Shown here in pieces: positions 24,540-34,429 of a stretch of DNA of 64,000 bases. A program made the position numbers and the translations under genes. How positions within the stretch are numbered: position 1 is the stretch's first letter; each line of letters begins with the position of its first letter. Under the pieces are notes generated by a model. The model searched no databases and had not been told where the DNA came from. It worked only from the letters and a program-made list of their open reading frames with translations. The DNA is from Chimonanthus salicifolius. Its lineage: Eukaryota > Streptophyta > Magnoliopsida > Laurales > Calycanthaceae. The DNA is taken from positions 36,380,631 through 36,444,630 of the forward strand of contig CM023539.1 of assembly GCA_013350335.1 (NCBI GenBank), given 5' to 3'.

Positions 24540-24895
24540 CAAATCCACCTCTTTCCGCCTGCACGCGCGAACGCGGAACGCGGAAGGAGTCCCGCGTAGG
24601 CGTCACACCGCTGCCGCCCACGTCCTGCGCTGCGGCCCGCGTCCTGCGCTCACCCGCGTACGCCTTTCCGCCCAGCGTCCTGCGCTGCCGCCCCGCGTCT
24701 GCGCTCGCCCGCGTACCCGTCCCGCTGTAGCGTCCTGCGCCCGCTGTAGCGTCCTACGCCAGCGCCCGAGCACGGAGCACGAGTCCCGCGCCCGTGTACG
24801 CCCGCGCCCGAGTACGCGTTCCATTCCGCGTCGCGTCCTGCTCCCTCGTTTCCATTCCGCGTCGCGTCCTGCGTAAGTCCGAATTCGAAAATATC
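24540..24895 (+). promoter_or_regulatory. CpG-rich subterminal repeats of the hAT element
   Basis: Some 350 bp of strongly GC- and CpG-rich DNA in an AT-rich region, with repeated GCGTCCTGCGC, GTCCTGCGCTGC and GCGTCGCGTCCTGC units on the plus strand. hAT transposases bind repeated subterminal motifs, so these may be binding sites; the region could equally be the promoter. Pyrimidine-rich leader-like sequence follows, with a good splice donor (ATCATGTAAGT) at 25213. Open frames here lack any conserved domain and look like by-products of base composition. Confidence 0.55.
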
Positions 24896-26556
24896 TCTGC
24901 TGCAGCGGTCATTTCGGCGTTTCCCCAATTTCAGACGAAATCCCTAATTTCTTCCCCAATTCTTACCGTTGCCTCTTCAAACGACAAAACCCTATGGAAA
25001 TAAAATCTCAAAATTACCGTTTCCTCTTCCTCTTCTTACTGCTCTATGATTCTCTCTCACTGCTCTCTCTATGACTGCTCTCTCTCTGTCTCTCACTGAC
25101 TTGCTCTCGCACTGCTCTCCCTATCTCGTCGGCCGTCGCACTGCTCACCCTCTCTCGCTCTCGTCTAAAGCTCTGACCTGCTCTCTTTCACCGCCGATCT
25201 ACTCTTAATCATGTAAGTTTTTCTTGAAATAATCATTTACTGTAAACCAACCTTCTTGTTTTCAGTCATGTATGATTTAGTCATTTAGACATTATTATTT
25301 ATTTTTATTTTTTAATTTAATGGAGGTCATCCCTAATCCCTTCCACCAACTATTGGGTTATAAATTTTGAGCATTTTTTTATTTCTTTAAATTTTTTTCC
25401 CAATTCCTATCTTTGAATTTATCAAAGAAAAGCTTCTAGTTTTGATCACTCTAAAAATGACTAAAATTTTAATTTTCATTTTCCAGTGGCCAAAATTATT
25501 ATTTATTTAATCACTGCTTCTTAGTTCATTTAAAAATATTAATGTATTTTTGTCCTAATTCTATAATTTAAACATAAATGAAAATTTTATTACTTTTTTC
25601 CATTTCTAATTACTGTATTTCTATTTTAATTATATTTCATGATTTTAATTTAATTCATTATTTCTATTAATTTTCCATTTCTAATCAATATTTCAGTTTT
25701 CTTTTTTTAATTCATATATATAATTTTAAATTTTTTTTGTTATAGTAGCTTTTCTAAAATGGAACACTAAGGAACCAAAACACCGATTGAATACTATGGA
25801 TTCAACTGTTTTTCTTCTATAGTTCAGTCTAATCAAGTTCAACTACTAAGTCAAACCATTTTGAACCACAACGTTGGCAAAATATGATGACATTATAAAT
25901 TATTGTATTTGAAATAAATTTTCAGAAAATGTAATATTAGAAATCACATTACAGTTATATTAACATAATACTGATAGTTGCATGATACATTTCAAAAAAA
26001 AAAAAAGGAAAAATACAAAAATAAGACAACCGCTTCTTTGTATCCTGATAAATAAAAATTACAACAATTTTGTTTTTGGAGGTGAAACTAATCCCAAAAA
26101 TACATGAAATCACCCGTAAAGTGTTGTAAATTGATTGTTTAATAGGATACAAGAAGATATCTCTATTTTTAAGAAATAATTGCTTGTTGAGTTGGGTCCA
26201 TCTTGGTCGAGTCAGACCCCCAATCAACCAACATTCTAATCCAATCAAGAATTTTATGAAAATGAGTCTCATTGAGGTACTGAATTTTAAACCAAGAACC
26301 TGAACTCTGGATCATGAGAACCACTTGACAGCAAGCAGCCAGCAAGAAAGGATCAAAGGACCAGATTTGAAGCATTTCCATGATATATGGGGAAGGATTC
26401 AAGACAAATATCTCTAAATTTTTCATAGTCTTCTCTCCCAAGACCAAGACATCCCAGTGTACAAAATACCCAACATGCTGAATTGGATAGATGTTACAAA
26501 TTTACATCAAACCCGACTTTCCAAGTAAAGAGACTTCTATACAATGAAGGACAGCA

Positions 26557-26818
26557 ATGAAAGATTTTTTTTCCTACTTTTTAGAACCACTCCATCAAGA
26601 ATCACTCAAAAGAAAATAAAAGGAGACAAAACTAGGATTTCTCTGTATAGGAACAGACCAAAGTTAGAAATGTTCACTCTTCTGAAATGAAAGATTTTTT
26701 TTTCCTACTTTTTATAACCACTCCATCAAGAATCACTCAAAAGAAAATAAAAGGAGACAAAACTAGGATTTCTCTGTATAGGAACAGACCAAAGTTAGAA
26801 ATGTTCACTCTTCTGAAA
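26557..26818. repeat. 130-bp near-identical tandem duplication
   Basis: Two adjacent copies (26557-26686, 26687-26818) starting ATGAAAGATTTTTTTT and ending TTCTGAAA. They differ at very few positions (for example AGAACC against ATAACC and one extra T), so the duplication is young. It covers the last codons and 3' UTR of the captured rhodanese exon. Confidence 0.85.
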
Positions 26819-26919
26819 CTGTGGGTAATCCTTCCTTAGACCATGCGTAAAATCCCCCATCCAAGTGAAATACATTATTGTACCCGTTGAGAACCAGTAG
26901 GTAGGCTGCTATCAGAGAC
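26805..26919 (-). pseudogene. Captured last exon of a rhodanese-like domain gene
   Basis: On the minus strand a splice acceptor (CTTCATCCAG) precedes a 37-codon frame that ends in TGA. It contains AAYLLVLNGYNNVFHLDGG and AWSKEGLP, which I recognise as the C-terminal end of plant chloroplast rhodanese-like (STR10/STR14-type) proteins. The catalytic cysteine loop lies in an earlier exon that I do not find here. It sits inside the hAT element, opposite to the transposase, with a probable 3' UTR down to roughly 26000. The most likely origin is transduplication of a host gene segment by the transposon. The frame is undamaged, but a lone exon cannot make a working enzyme. Confidence 0.75.
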
Positions 26920-27638
26920 CTGGATGAAGAGAAACAAGCACCAAATCAACTATGTTAATCACATAAACATCAGCAGATTATCAATTGACAGCAATAATAT
27001 ATCTTGATGGATGGAACATGAACATACAGAAGGTGAGAAGGGATGATTGTAAAATTCCAGCACGATGGGGATTATCCCCAGGTGAGCAGTAAATGGGCCA
27101 TTTGGAGCATAGAAAGACACAAGACCACCACATTAGGCTGACTAGGTCCATACGTGAATCAGCTGTTGTTGAATCCCTTCATCGCATGATTCTTGGGGGT
27201 CAGCATAACCTATGTCATTGGGTTCATTTCCACAAGTATGGACCCGGGGATACACAACAATGGTTGAAATATATATGACATTTATTCCTTATAAAAAGCA
27301 TATTATATTTATCTAGAATTTCAACTGGTTGCTTATCAGTTAAGTCATTTGGGAATTTATATGATTTGGTACATCCATTTATATCCTTAATTGAGGAATT
27401 TTAACTTTTTGTGCACCTTGAATATGTCACTTGTTCTCTCTCTTTTAAAAATTGTTTTATATTGACATTTTGCAGTGAAATTGATTTTGTGACTGTAATT
27501 GATCTTGTGTGGGCGGGGCGGCAGGCATGTGACAATTTCCAACTGGTTCTGATTTATTCGCAAATCAAATCAGGTTCTATTGTTCTTTAATTTTGATTAT
27601 TTAACTGTTAATTTGATTATTTAGCTGTTAATTTTTTA

Positions 27639-30152
27639 TTGGTTATCATTATCATTATGTCTACTAGAAAATATCCCTCTAGACATGAAAAAAGAAAAAA
27701 ACAAAAACAAGTTCAAGAGTTAATTCAATCTCAAACGGGATCTCTTAATAAATATTTTAGCAAAAATAAACAAACAGAAAGTTCAATTGAAGATTTGATA
27801 AATGATGAACATAATAATAATGAAGAAATTATTAACGAACATAATGATATTAACTTGGTGAATGAAGAGCCTATAGATGCGAGTAATAATGAAAATAAGA
27901 ATGAGAATGAAGAAGATGAAAATTTCAATGAACATGTTTCTTTAAACATTTATGATCCGGGTAATTGGAAAAATATTGACCAAAATTTGAGAGATATATT
28001 GGTAAAAAGAGGTCCCATTAGAGATGATGATATTAACTTTCCTAAAGATTCAACCAATAGGCATTTTTCTATTACATAATATATTCGATATTTACCAAAT
28101 GGAGAAAAACTTGATAGAATATGGCTAGTGTACTCAATTGTTTTAGATAAAGTATTTTGTTTTTGCTGTAAGTTGTTTAATCAAGATGGAATCAAAACTC
28201 AATTGGCAAATGAAGGAACTAATGACTGGAAAAATCTTAGTTGTAGACTTAAGAGCCATGAAACTAGTAATGACCATATTACTAACATGAGAAGATGGAT
28301 GGAATTGAAAATAAGATTTAAAAAAAATGAAACAATTGATAAAATTAGGCAAGAACAAATTAATAAAGATAATGAACATTGGAAACAAGTACTATTAAGA
28401 ATAATTAGTGTTGTAAAAGCTCATGCTAAAAACAATTTTGCATTTCATGGAGACAATGAAAAAATTTATGAAGAAAGTAATGGAATTTTTTTAACTTTTA
28501 TTGAAATGATCACCGAATTTGACCCTATAATGCAAGAACACATTCGACGTATTCAAGATAAAGAAATTCATTATCACTATCTTGGTCATAAAATTCAAAA
28601 TGAATTAATACTTTTGTTAGCGGGTGAGATAAAAAGTACAATAATTAAGAGGATCAAAGAATCAAAATATTTTTCAATCATACTTGATTGTACTCCAGAT
28701 ATAAGTCATGAAGAACAAATGTTTATCATGGTACGTTGTGTGGATATTTCAACAAGTCCAATAAAAGTAGAAGAGTTTTTCTTAGGATTTTTAAAGGTGG
28801 ACGATACATCGGGAGAAGGGCTTTTTAATGAACTTATAGATGTTTTAAAAACTCTTGAACTTAATATTGATGATATGAGGGGACAAGGATATGATAATGG
28901 TTCTAATATGAAAGAAAAACATAAAGGAGTACAAAGTAGGGTATTACAAATAAATCCTAAAGCATTTTATACACCTTTTGGTTGTCATAGTCTTAACTTA
29001 GCACTTTGTGATATGGTAAATTCTTGTTCTGAAGGTGAAACATTTTTTGGAATTGTACAACATATATATAATGTATTTTCATCTTCTACAAAGCGGTGGA
29101 CGGTTTTTAAAAATTATGTTAAAGGTATCACACTTAAACCATTATCACAAACACGTTGGGAAAGTCAAATTGAAAGTGTAAAAACAATTAGATTACAAGC
29201 TCCACAAATTAGAAATGCTTTAATTGACTTAGCGAACACTTGTGAAGATCTTAAGACAAAGAGTGATGCTGAAGACTTAGCAATATTAAAAATTGAAAGT
29301 TTTGAATTCTTATTTGGTATGGTTATTAGGTATAATATATTGTTTGCAGTTAATAGCACTAGTAAAATTTTACAAGTAAAAGACATGAATATTGAAGGTG
29401 CTTTAAATTCTTTAAAAGGCCTCATTTCTTTTTTTGAAACTCAAAGAGAAAGTGGATTTGAATCTGCCATGATTGATGCTAAAGAAATTGCTAAAGAAAT
29501 GGAAATTGAACCTATATTCCAAGAAAAACGTATTATTCGTAGAAAAAAATATTTTGATGAGAATGCTACTAACGAGATAACACAATCACCTGAAGAGTCT
29601 TTTAGAATTAATTACTTCTTACATATAATTGATCAAGCTCTCATGTCACTTAAGATTAGATTTGAACAATTTCAAATATATGAAGATACTTTTGGATTTT
29701 TGTTTGATTTGAAAAAGTTAAATTCTTTAGATGATAATAGTTTGAAGAGTTCTTGTAATAAACTTAAAGATTTTCTAAGACATGACATGATTTCTGATAT
29801 TGATGAAAGTGATTTATTTTCAGAATTAAAAATTTTGAAAGATGGAATACCAAAAGAAGTAAAAGAATCAATTGAAGTGCTAAATTATATAAAAACAATG
29901 AATTGTTGTTATCCAAATGCATGGATTGCATATAGAATAATGTTGACTATACCAATAACAGTTGCCTCTGCAGAAAGAAGTTTTTCAAAGTTGAAATTGA
30001 TAAAATCTTATCTTCGGTCTACAATGTCACAAGAAAGATTAAATGGATTAGTTATTTTATCTATTGAAAAAGATATGTTAAAACAACTTAAATATAATAA
30101 TTTAATTAGTAATTTTGCATCTCAAAACCCGAGAAGAATAAATTTTACATAA
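27639..30152 (+). pseudogene. hAT transposase, ZMYM1/TTF zinc-finger type, one stop
   Basis: Two frames in the same phase (27639-28076 and 28080-30152) are separated by a single TAA at 28077-28079, inside a conserved segment that continues as [19 protein letters not shown]. The likely start is the second ATG (27657, MSTRKYPSR), with a lysine-rich N-terminus typical of nuclear import. Next come a TTF-type zinc finger (FCFCCKLF then KSHETSNDH), the DUF4371 catalytic region with [12 protein letters not shown] (near residue 187 of the second frame) and GYDNGSNM (near 255), then TRWESQ and, at the C-terminus, the hAT dimerisation domain [20 protein letters not shown]. The enzyme would cut and paste hAT ends. 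I call it a pseudogene because of the stop; intron removal or a sequence error could change that view. Confidence 0.9.
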
Positions 30153-30302
30153 TACTGTGTTATAAATTTGATTACGATATTTTATTTTGAATGTTTTACA
30201 CTTTGTTAAAAAAAGTATGATTTTTTTTTTCAAGTGTAAAGGGCCCCATCTTGGAAGTTCGCCTAGGGCCCCTCAAATCTCAGGGCCGGCCCTGACTAGT
30301 AG

Positions 30303-30641
30303 ATCCAACCTCAATTGAACCCACCATGCATCCAAAACCCTAAAATTCCTTCTCCATCTCCTTTACAGGCTCAAAATCCTACTAAGCCTCTTCAAGCCCC
30401 ACCACACCTAAAAGATCTCTCCATGGCCGAATTTGTATTCCTAAGGACTCACCCATTTAAATTTTGAATTTTAAAATTCGAAATTTTTGGAGTTTGAAGT
30501 TGAATTTAATTTTAAATTTTAAATTCCCCTAAAATTGAACTCACAATCCATCAGGCAACCATGAGAGAGTTGGCGTCCTTGAGTTTGAAATTCAAACTCA
30601 CTCTCAAGCAAGCAACCTCCTTACGCGAGTCACAAGTTTTC
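30303..30641. other. Unclassified stretch right of the hAT element
   Basis: Continues the segment interrupted by the hAT insertion. No gene, repeat end or domain is recognised. Confidence 0.4.
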
Positions 30642-30863
30642 TATCACGCCCCACCCCGCGGCGAACCATGATAATAGCACGTCACGTTCTGTCTTGAGCC
30701 TTATACGTGAGATATTTTTTAAACTAATTCGAAGTCCAAACCATCATATAACCATATACCACATAAGGGTCCTCAGTTTTCATAATATCAACATGCTAAT
30801 ACAATCATAAACCCTCCGTCCGATCACATGAGCTCTAACAGAATTCCAACTTATAACAGTCCA

Positions 30864-32246
30864 TGTAATACCCACCACCTGTGCATGTGGGAAAAGTCTC
30901 ACATCGCCCGAGAACGTGAATTGGAAGAGAGATTTAAGAGGGTGCTTCTTCCTATCTAAGCACAAGATGTAATATTTCGCCCCAGAGGGGGTCTATAATG
31001 TGGAACGGGTCTATGGAGAAAAAAAGATCTCATATTGCTAGTCTCATTGGAAATTCCCTGGTATATAAGTGATAGCCTTCCTCCTTCTAGCACAAGGCCT
31101 TTTTGAAGCAATAGTGGGTTGGCTCGCCAAAGCAAAGCCATGCGGGCATCTGTGTATGGGCCCAAAGCGGACAATATTGTGCTAGCGGGACGGGTTGTTA
31201 CAAATGGTATTAGAGCATGGTTCAACTCTCTGTCTGAGGGTGTAGGTTTGGTTTGTATGTGCAGATCCGGGGATGGCTTTGGCTTTAAGAGGGCTAGATT
31301 GTAATACCCCGCCCCAGAGGGGGTCTATAATGTGGAGCGTGTCTATGGAGAAAAAAAGGTCTCACATTGCTAATTGCATTGGAAATTCCCTAGTATATAA
31401 GTGGTAGCCTTCCTCCTTCTAGCACAAGGACTTTTGGGAGCAACTGTGGGTTGGCTCGCCAAAGTAAAGTCGTGCGGGCCTATCTGTGTGTGCCCAAAGC
31501 AGACAATATTGTGCAAGCAGGACGGGTCGTTACACAAGACCTTTTAGGCCCAAGGGTGAGACTTGGGCCCAACGTAAAGTCTTACGAGCCCGTGGAGCCC
31601 AAAACAGACAATATTGTGTTCGGAAAGACGAGTTGTTACAAATGGTATCAGAGAAAGGTTCAACTCTCTGCCTGTGTGGGTCCTCTACTTGTGTGATGTG
31701 ACAGAGCTCAGGACAGCTCTAGTCTTAAAGGGGGTGGATTCTAATACCCACCACCTAGGCATATGGGAAAAGTCTCATATTGCCCAAAAGCTTGAATTGG
31801 AAGAGAGATTTAAGAGGGTGCTCCCTCTTTTCTAAGCACAAGGCTTCTTCAACCGAAAGGGTGAGACTTGGGCCCAATGCAAAGTCATACAGGCCCGTGG
31901 ATCCCAAAATGGACAATATTGTGCTTGGAGGGACGGGTGGTTACAAATGGTATAAGAGGAAGGTTCAACTCTATGGCTATGTAGACCCTCTACCTGTGTG
32001 ATGTGATAGAGCCGGGGACGACTCTAGTCTTAAGAGGGTGGATTCTAATACCCACCACTTGCGCATATGGGAAAAGTCTCACATCACCCAAGATCTTGAA
32101 TTGGAAGAGAGATTTAAGAGGGTGCTCCCTCCTATCTAATACAAGGCCTTTTGAGCCAAGGGTGAGAGTTGGACCCAATACAAAGCCGTGCAGGCCCGTG
32201 GGGTCCAAAGCAGACAATATTGTGCTTGAAGGGACAAGTCATTACA
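30864..32246 (+). mobile_element. Head-to-tail TRIM array (family T3, three LTRs)
   Basis: Three LTR copies of about 205 bp (30864-31640 including a nested insertion; 31740-31945; 32044-32246) alternate with two internal regions of about 99 bp, each starting with a primer-like AATGGTATCAGAG or AATGGTATAAGAG. LTRs start TGTAATACCCACCACC or TCTAATACCCACCAC and end GTTACA or ATTACA. The flanks GTCCA and GACCA form a near-perfect 5-bp duplication. Arrays of this LTR-internal-LTR-internal-LTR type arise by unequal recombination between LTRs. No coding capacity. Confidence 0.85.
30969..31534 (+). mobile_element. Complete TRIM (family T4) nested in the T3 array
   Basis: LTRs 30969-31202 and 31300-31534 (234 and 235 bp) begin TGTAATATTTCGCCCC and TGTAATACCCCGCCCC and end GGGTTGTTACA and GGGTCGTTACA. 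The primer site TGGTATTAGAGC is at 31205. The target duplication CAAGA is perfect (30964-30968, 31535-31539). Removing the element rejoins the first T3 LTR to its normal 206 bp. The end segment GACAATATTGTG is shared with T3, so the two families are related. Confidence 0.88.
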
Positions 32247-33646
32247 GACCATATAAGAAAGAAACAAAGTTCTTAAACTGAAATCATCCCAAGTGAAATT
32301 AAACATATAGTTTCTCAAAATTCTAAACAAGGTTCTCAAAACATAAAGAACATGGGCTAAACTTATGAGATTTCAATGTTCCACTCCTAAGTGAGGTTCT
32401 GGGGGTTCCTCGACCCATCATTGGTTACATCTCTTGAAATTTGTAAATGAGTGAGCATGCACAAGCCCAGTGAAAAGAAACATATCAAAATATATTTTCC
32501 TTAAGATAATACAATATGATTAATTTGCACATTCACATAGAGGAGATGAGAAGATATGGAGATTGGACACAACAATCACATAGAGGAGATGAACAGAGAT
32601 GAAGATAAAACATTTACAATCATAAAGAGGAGATGAAAAGAGATAGAGTGTTTGACACAAGCATTTAATGAGGTTCAACACACCAGCCTAATCCTCACCT
32701 CAAGCTGCACCTGAGGATTAACTCCAATATCCTACTCCCTTTACCAGTGGAGAATAAACCTTTACACCTTCAACCCAAATCCCATGGGGTCCCTTTACAG
32801 GCTCGAGATTGACCTCCTACTTCTCCTCTTAGGGTCTGAAACAACCTTTTCACCCTTCGCTCGAGAATGACCCTTTTCCTGCTTCTCTTACAAAAGGTGG
32901 CTCCAACCGTTCACAAATCCTCCCAAGAGTACAGCAACCCCTTTTTGCATCTTTTTCAAAATAAAAGAAAAATACATTTAAATACATGAATAACTCTTGA
33001 AAGATGAGAATGAAATACTTGAGAGATACTCAAAATGTGAACAAAGATAGCTCAAACATTAGATATAGGGAACACCAGCTCAAACATTAAATATACAAGT
33101 ATAGGCTTTTCTTTGAGCTGGAGAGATTTGCAGGTGGTAACCCTTTATTCTATGGGTAATTGGTGGACATACATTAATGGGGCCTATATAGCATGGATGT
33201 ATTTATGTTGCCATTCATTAAATGCCAAGTCATAGGAAAGGTAAAAGATATGAGTTTGGTTCTTTCCCCTAAGTGGAGATGAGATCCCAAAATCATATTC
33301 AAAGATATGAAAGCTCATGAATGAAATACATGGAATATGAAGTGGGAGAGATGGAAAAAATCACTCATGAATGAAAACACATTTTTTATTCACTTTCTTC
33401 ATGAATTAAATCTCTATTCAATTTAAAATTCATCTTCTGAATAGATCTCGCTGCTGAATAAAAAAATCACTCAATTACCATTGATCTTTTTAACTTACAA
33501 AAAATAGCTTTTTAAATCAAGTAGACCATCTTATTTTGTTAAAAATATCACCTTGAAAATATCTTTCAAGTACATCTACCTCCACTGAACCACACCTACC
33601 ACAAAGGCTATGGCACCTGGGAGAGAGCATTCATCATTCATACACC

Positions 33647-33958
33647 CACGGGTCAAAAATTCGACCGATACTGTACTTATCGACCGAACTGCAACAAATT
33701 TTCGAACGTTGATACAATTCGGCCGATAAGTATAGTATCAGTCAGAGAGAAAAATTCAACCGATACAGCCGAGATCGGCATGAACCCAATCGATATCTCG
33801 GCCTATATTTATATTTTTTTAATTTTTTTTTTTAAAAAAACCTTTTATTTTTTAAATGATTTTTTCAAAAAAAAACTCCACCGAGATTTGCAAAAAAAAA
33901 TAATGAGAAAAATCTCGGCCGAGATCAAAATTCAGCTGGGCCGAATTTTCGACCCCTG
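33647..33958 (+). mobile_element. hAT-type MITE (family M1), 312 bp
   Basis: Ends CACGGGTCAAAAATTCG and (inverted) CAGGGGTCGAAAATTCGG form terminal inverted repeats, and an 8-bp duplication CATACACC flanks the element (33639-33646, 33959-33966). The interior holds CTCGGCC/GGCCGAG motifs around an A/T run. Non-coding. Two related copies lie at 40907-41580. Confidence 0.85.
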
Positions 33959-34179
33959 CATACACCAAATTGTATGACCCTGATACCAACAATGCATCAG
34001 TTGCAACATTCAAAAAATGGGCCAAAACCATTCGCACAAACTGATCTTAAAACTGTGATACTTGGAACAAGACCCAGATTGATACTTCTGAAAAATTTCT
34101 ACCTAATGAGAAATGGGATCTTAATCGAGTGAGCAGCAGCACCCACAATGGAAATTACTAAAAGAAATTTGCTATAACA

Positions 34180-34429
34180 TTCTTTTGAACCAACTCAACA
34201 ATAAATTCTGCTCGGCAGGCTCATACAGCATCCAGCAAGTCACCATTACAAAACAATACCCCGATTTGAATAAGAAGTCTAGATACTGGTTCTGGAACAA
34301 ATTCAACCTTAAAATTATAAGTACTCAACTAAAATTGCATGCATCCCAAAATGTCAAAACTCAAACAGTAAATTCATTTTTGCAACCAAAAAAAAACCTA
34401 GAAAAACTTCATCTGACTGAAATGGGGCT
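34180..34429 (-). other. Probable 3' UTR of the eS7 gene
   Basis: The sequence downstream of the eS7 stop codon (minus strand) is AT-rich and open of repeats until about 34180. The exact polyadenylation site cannot be placed from the sequence. Confidence 0.45.

Larger units (their letters stand above)
24433..30294 (+). mobile_element. Near-complete hAT DNA transposon (5.86 kb)
   Basis: Left end CAGGCCCGGCCCTGCCTATA and right end (inverted) CAGGGCCGGCCCTGAGATTT form terminal inverted repeats; further in, both ends share CGCCTAGGGCCCC-type sequence. The target duplication is a perfect 8-mer, ACTAGTAG (24425-24432 and 30295-30302), diagnostic of the hAT superfamily. Inside are a CpG-rich 5' region, an AT-rich probable intron, a captured host exon on the minus strand and the transposase frame (27639-30152). 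One in-frame stop at 28077 is the only visible coding defect, so the copy is recent compared with the retroelements around it. Confidence 0.93.
30642..33640 (-). mobile_element. Gypsy-type LTR on the minus strand, partly preserved
   Basis: On the minus strand the unit ends CGCGGGGTGGGGCGTGATA, a slightly mutated version of the common plant Gypsy LTR end GGGGCGTGACA. Further inside, around 32400-32480 and 32690-32850, are the gapped motifs typical of these LTRs. No LTR start is found, so the far boundary (33640) is only where the next element begins. It is interrupted by the TRIM array at 30864-32246. Confidence 0.5.

Noticed and set aside
24524..24928. Several overlapping open frames rich in arginine and alanine
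   Set aside because: They follow from the CpG-rich repeats of the hAT 5' end; none has a domain.
27093..27278. Open frame of 61 codons inside the hAT element
   Set aside because: No similarity that I recognise and no splice link to the transposase frame; may be part of captured DNA but unsupported.
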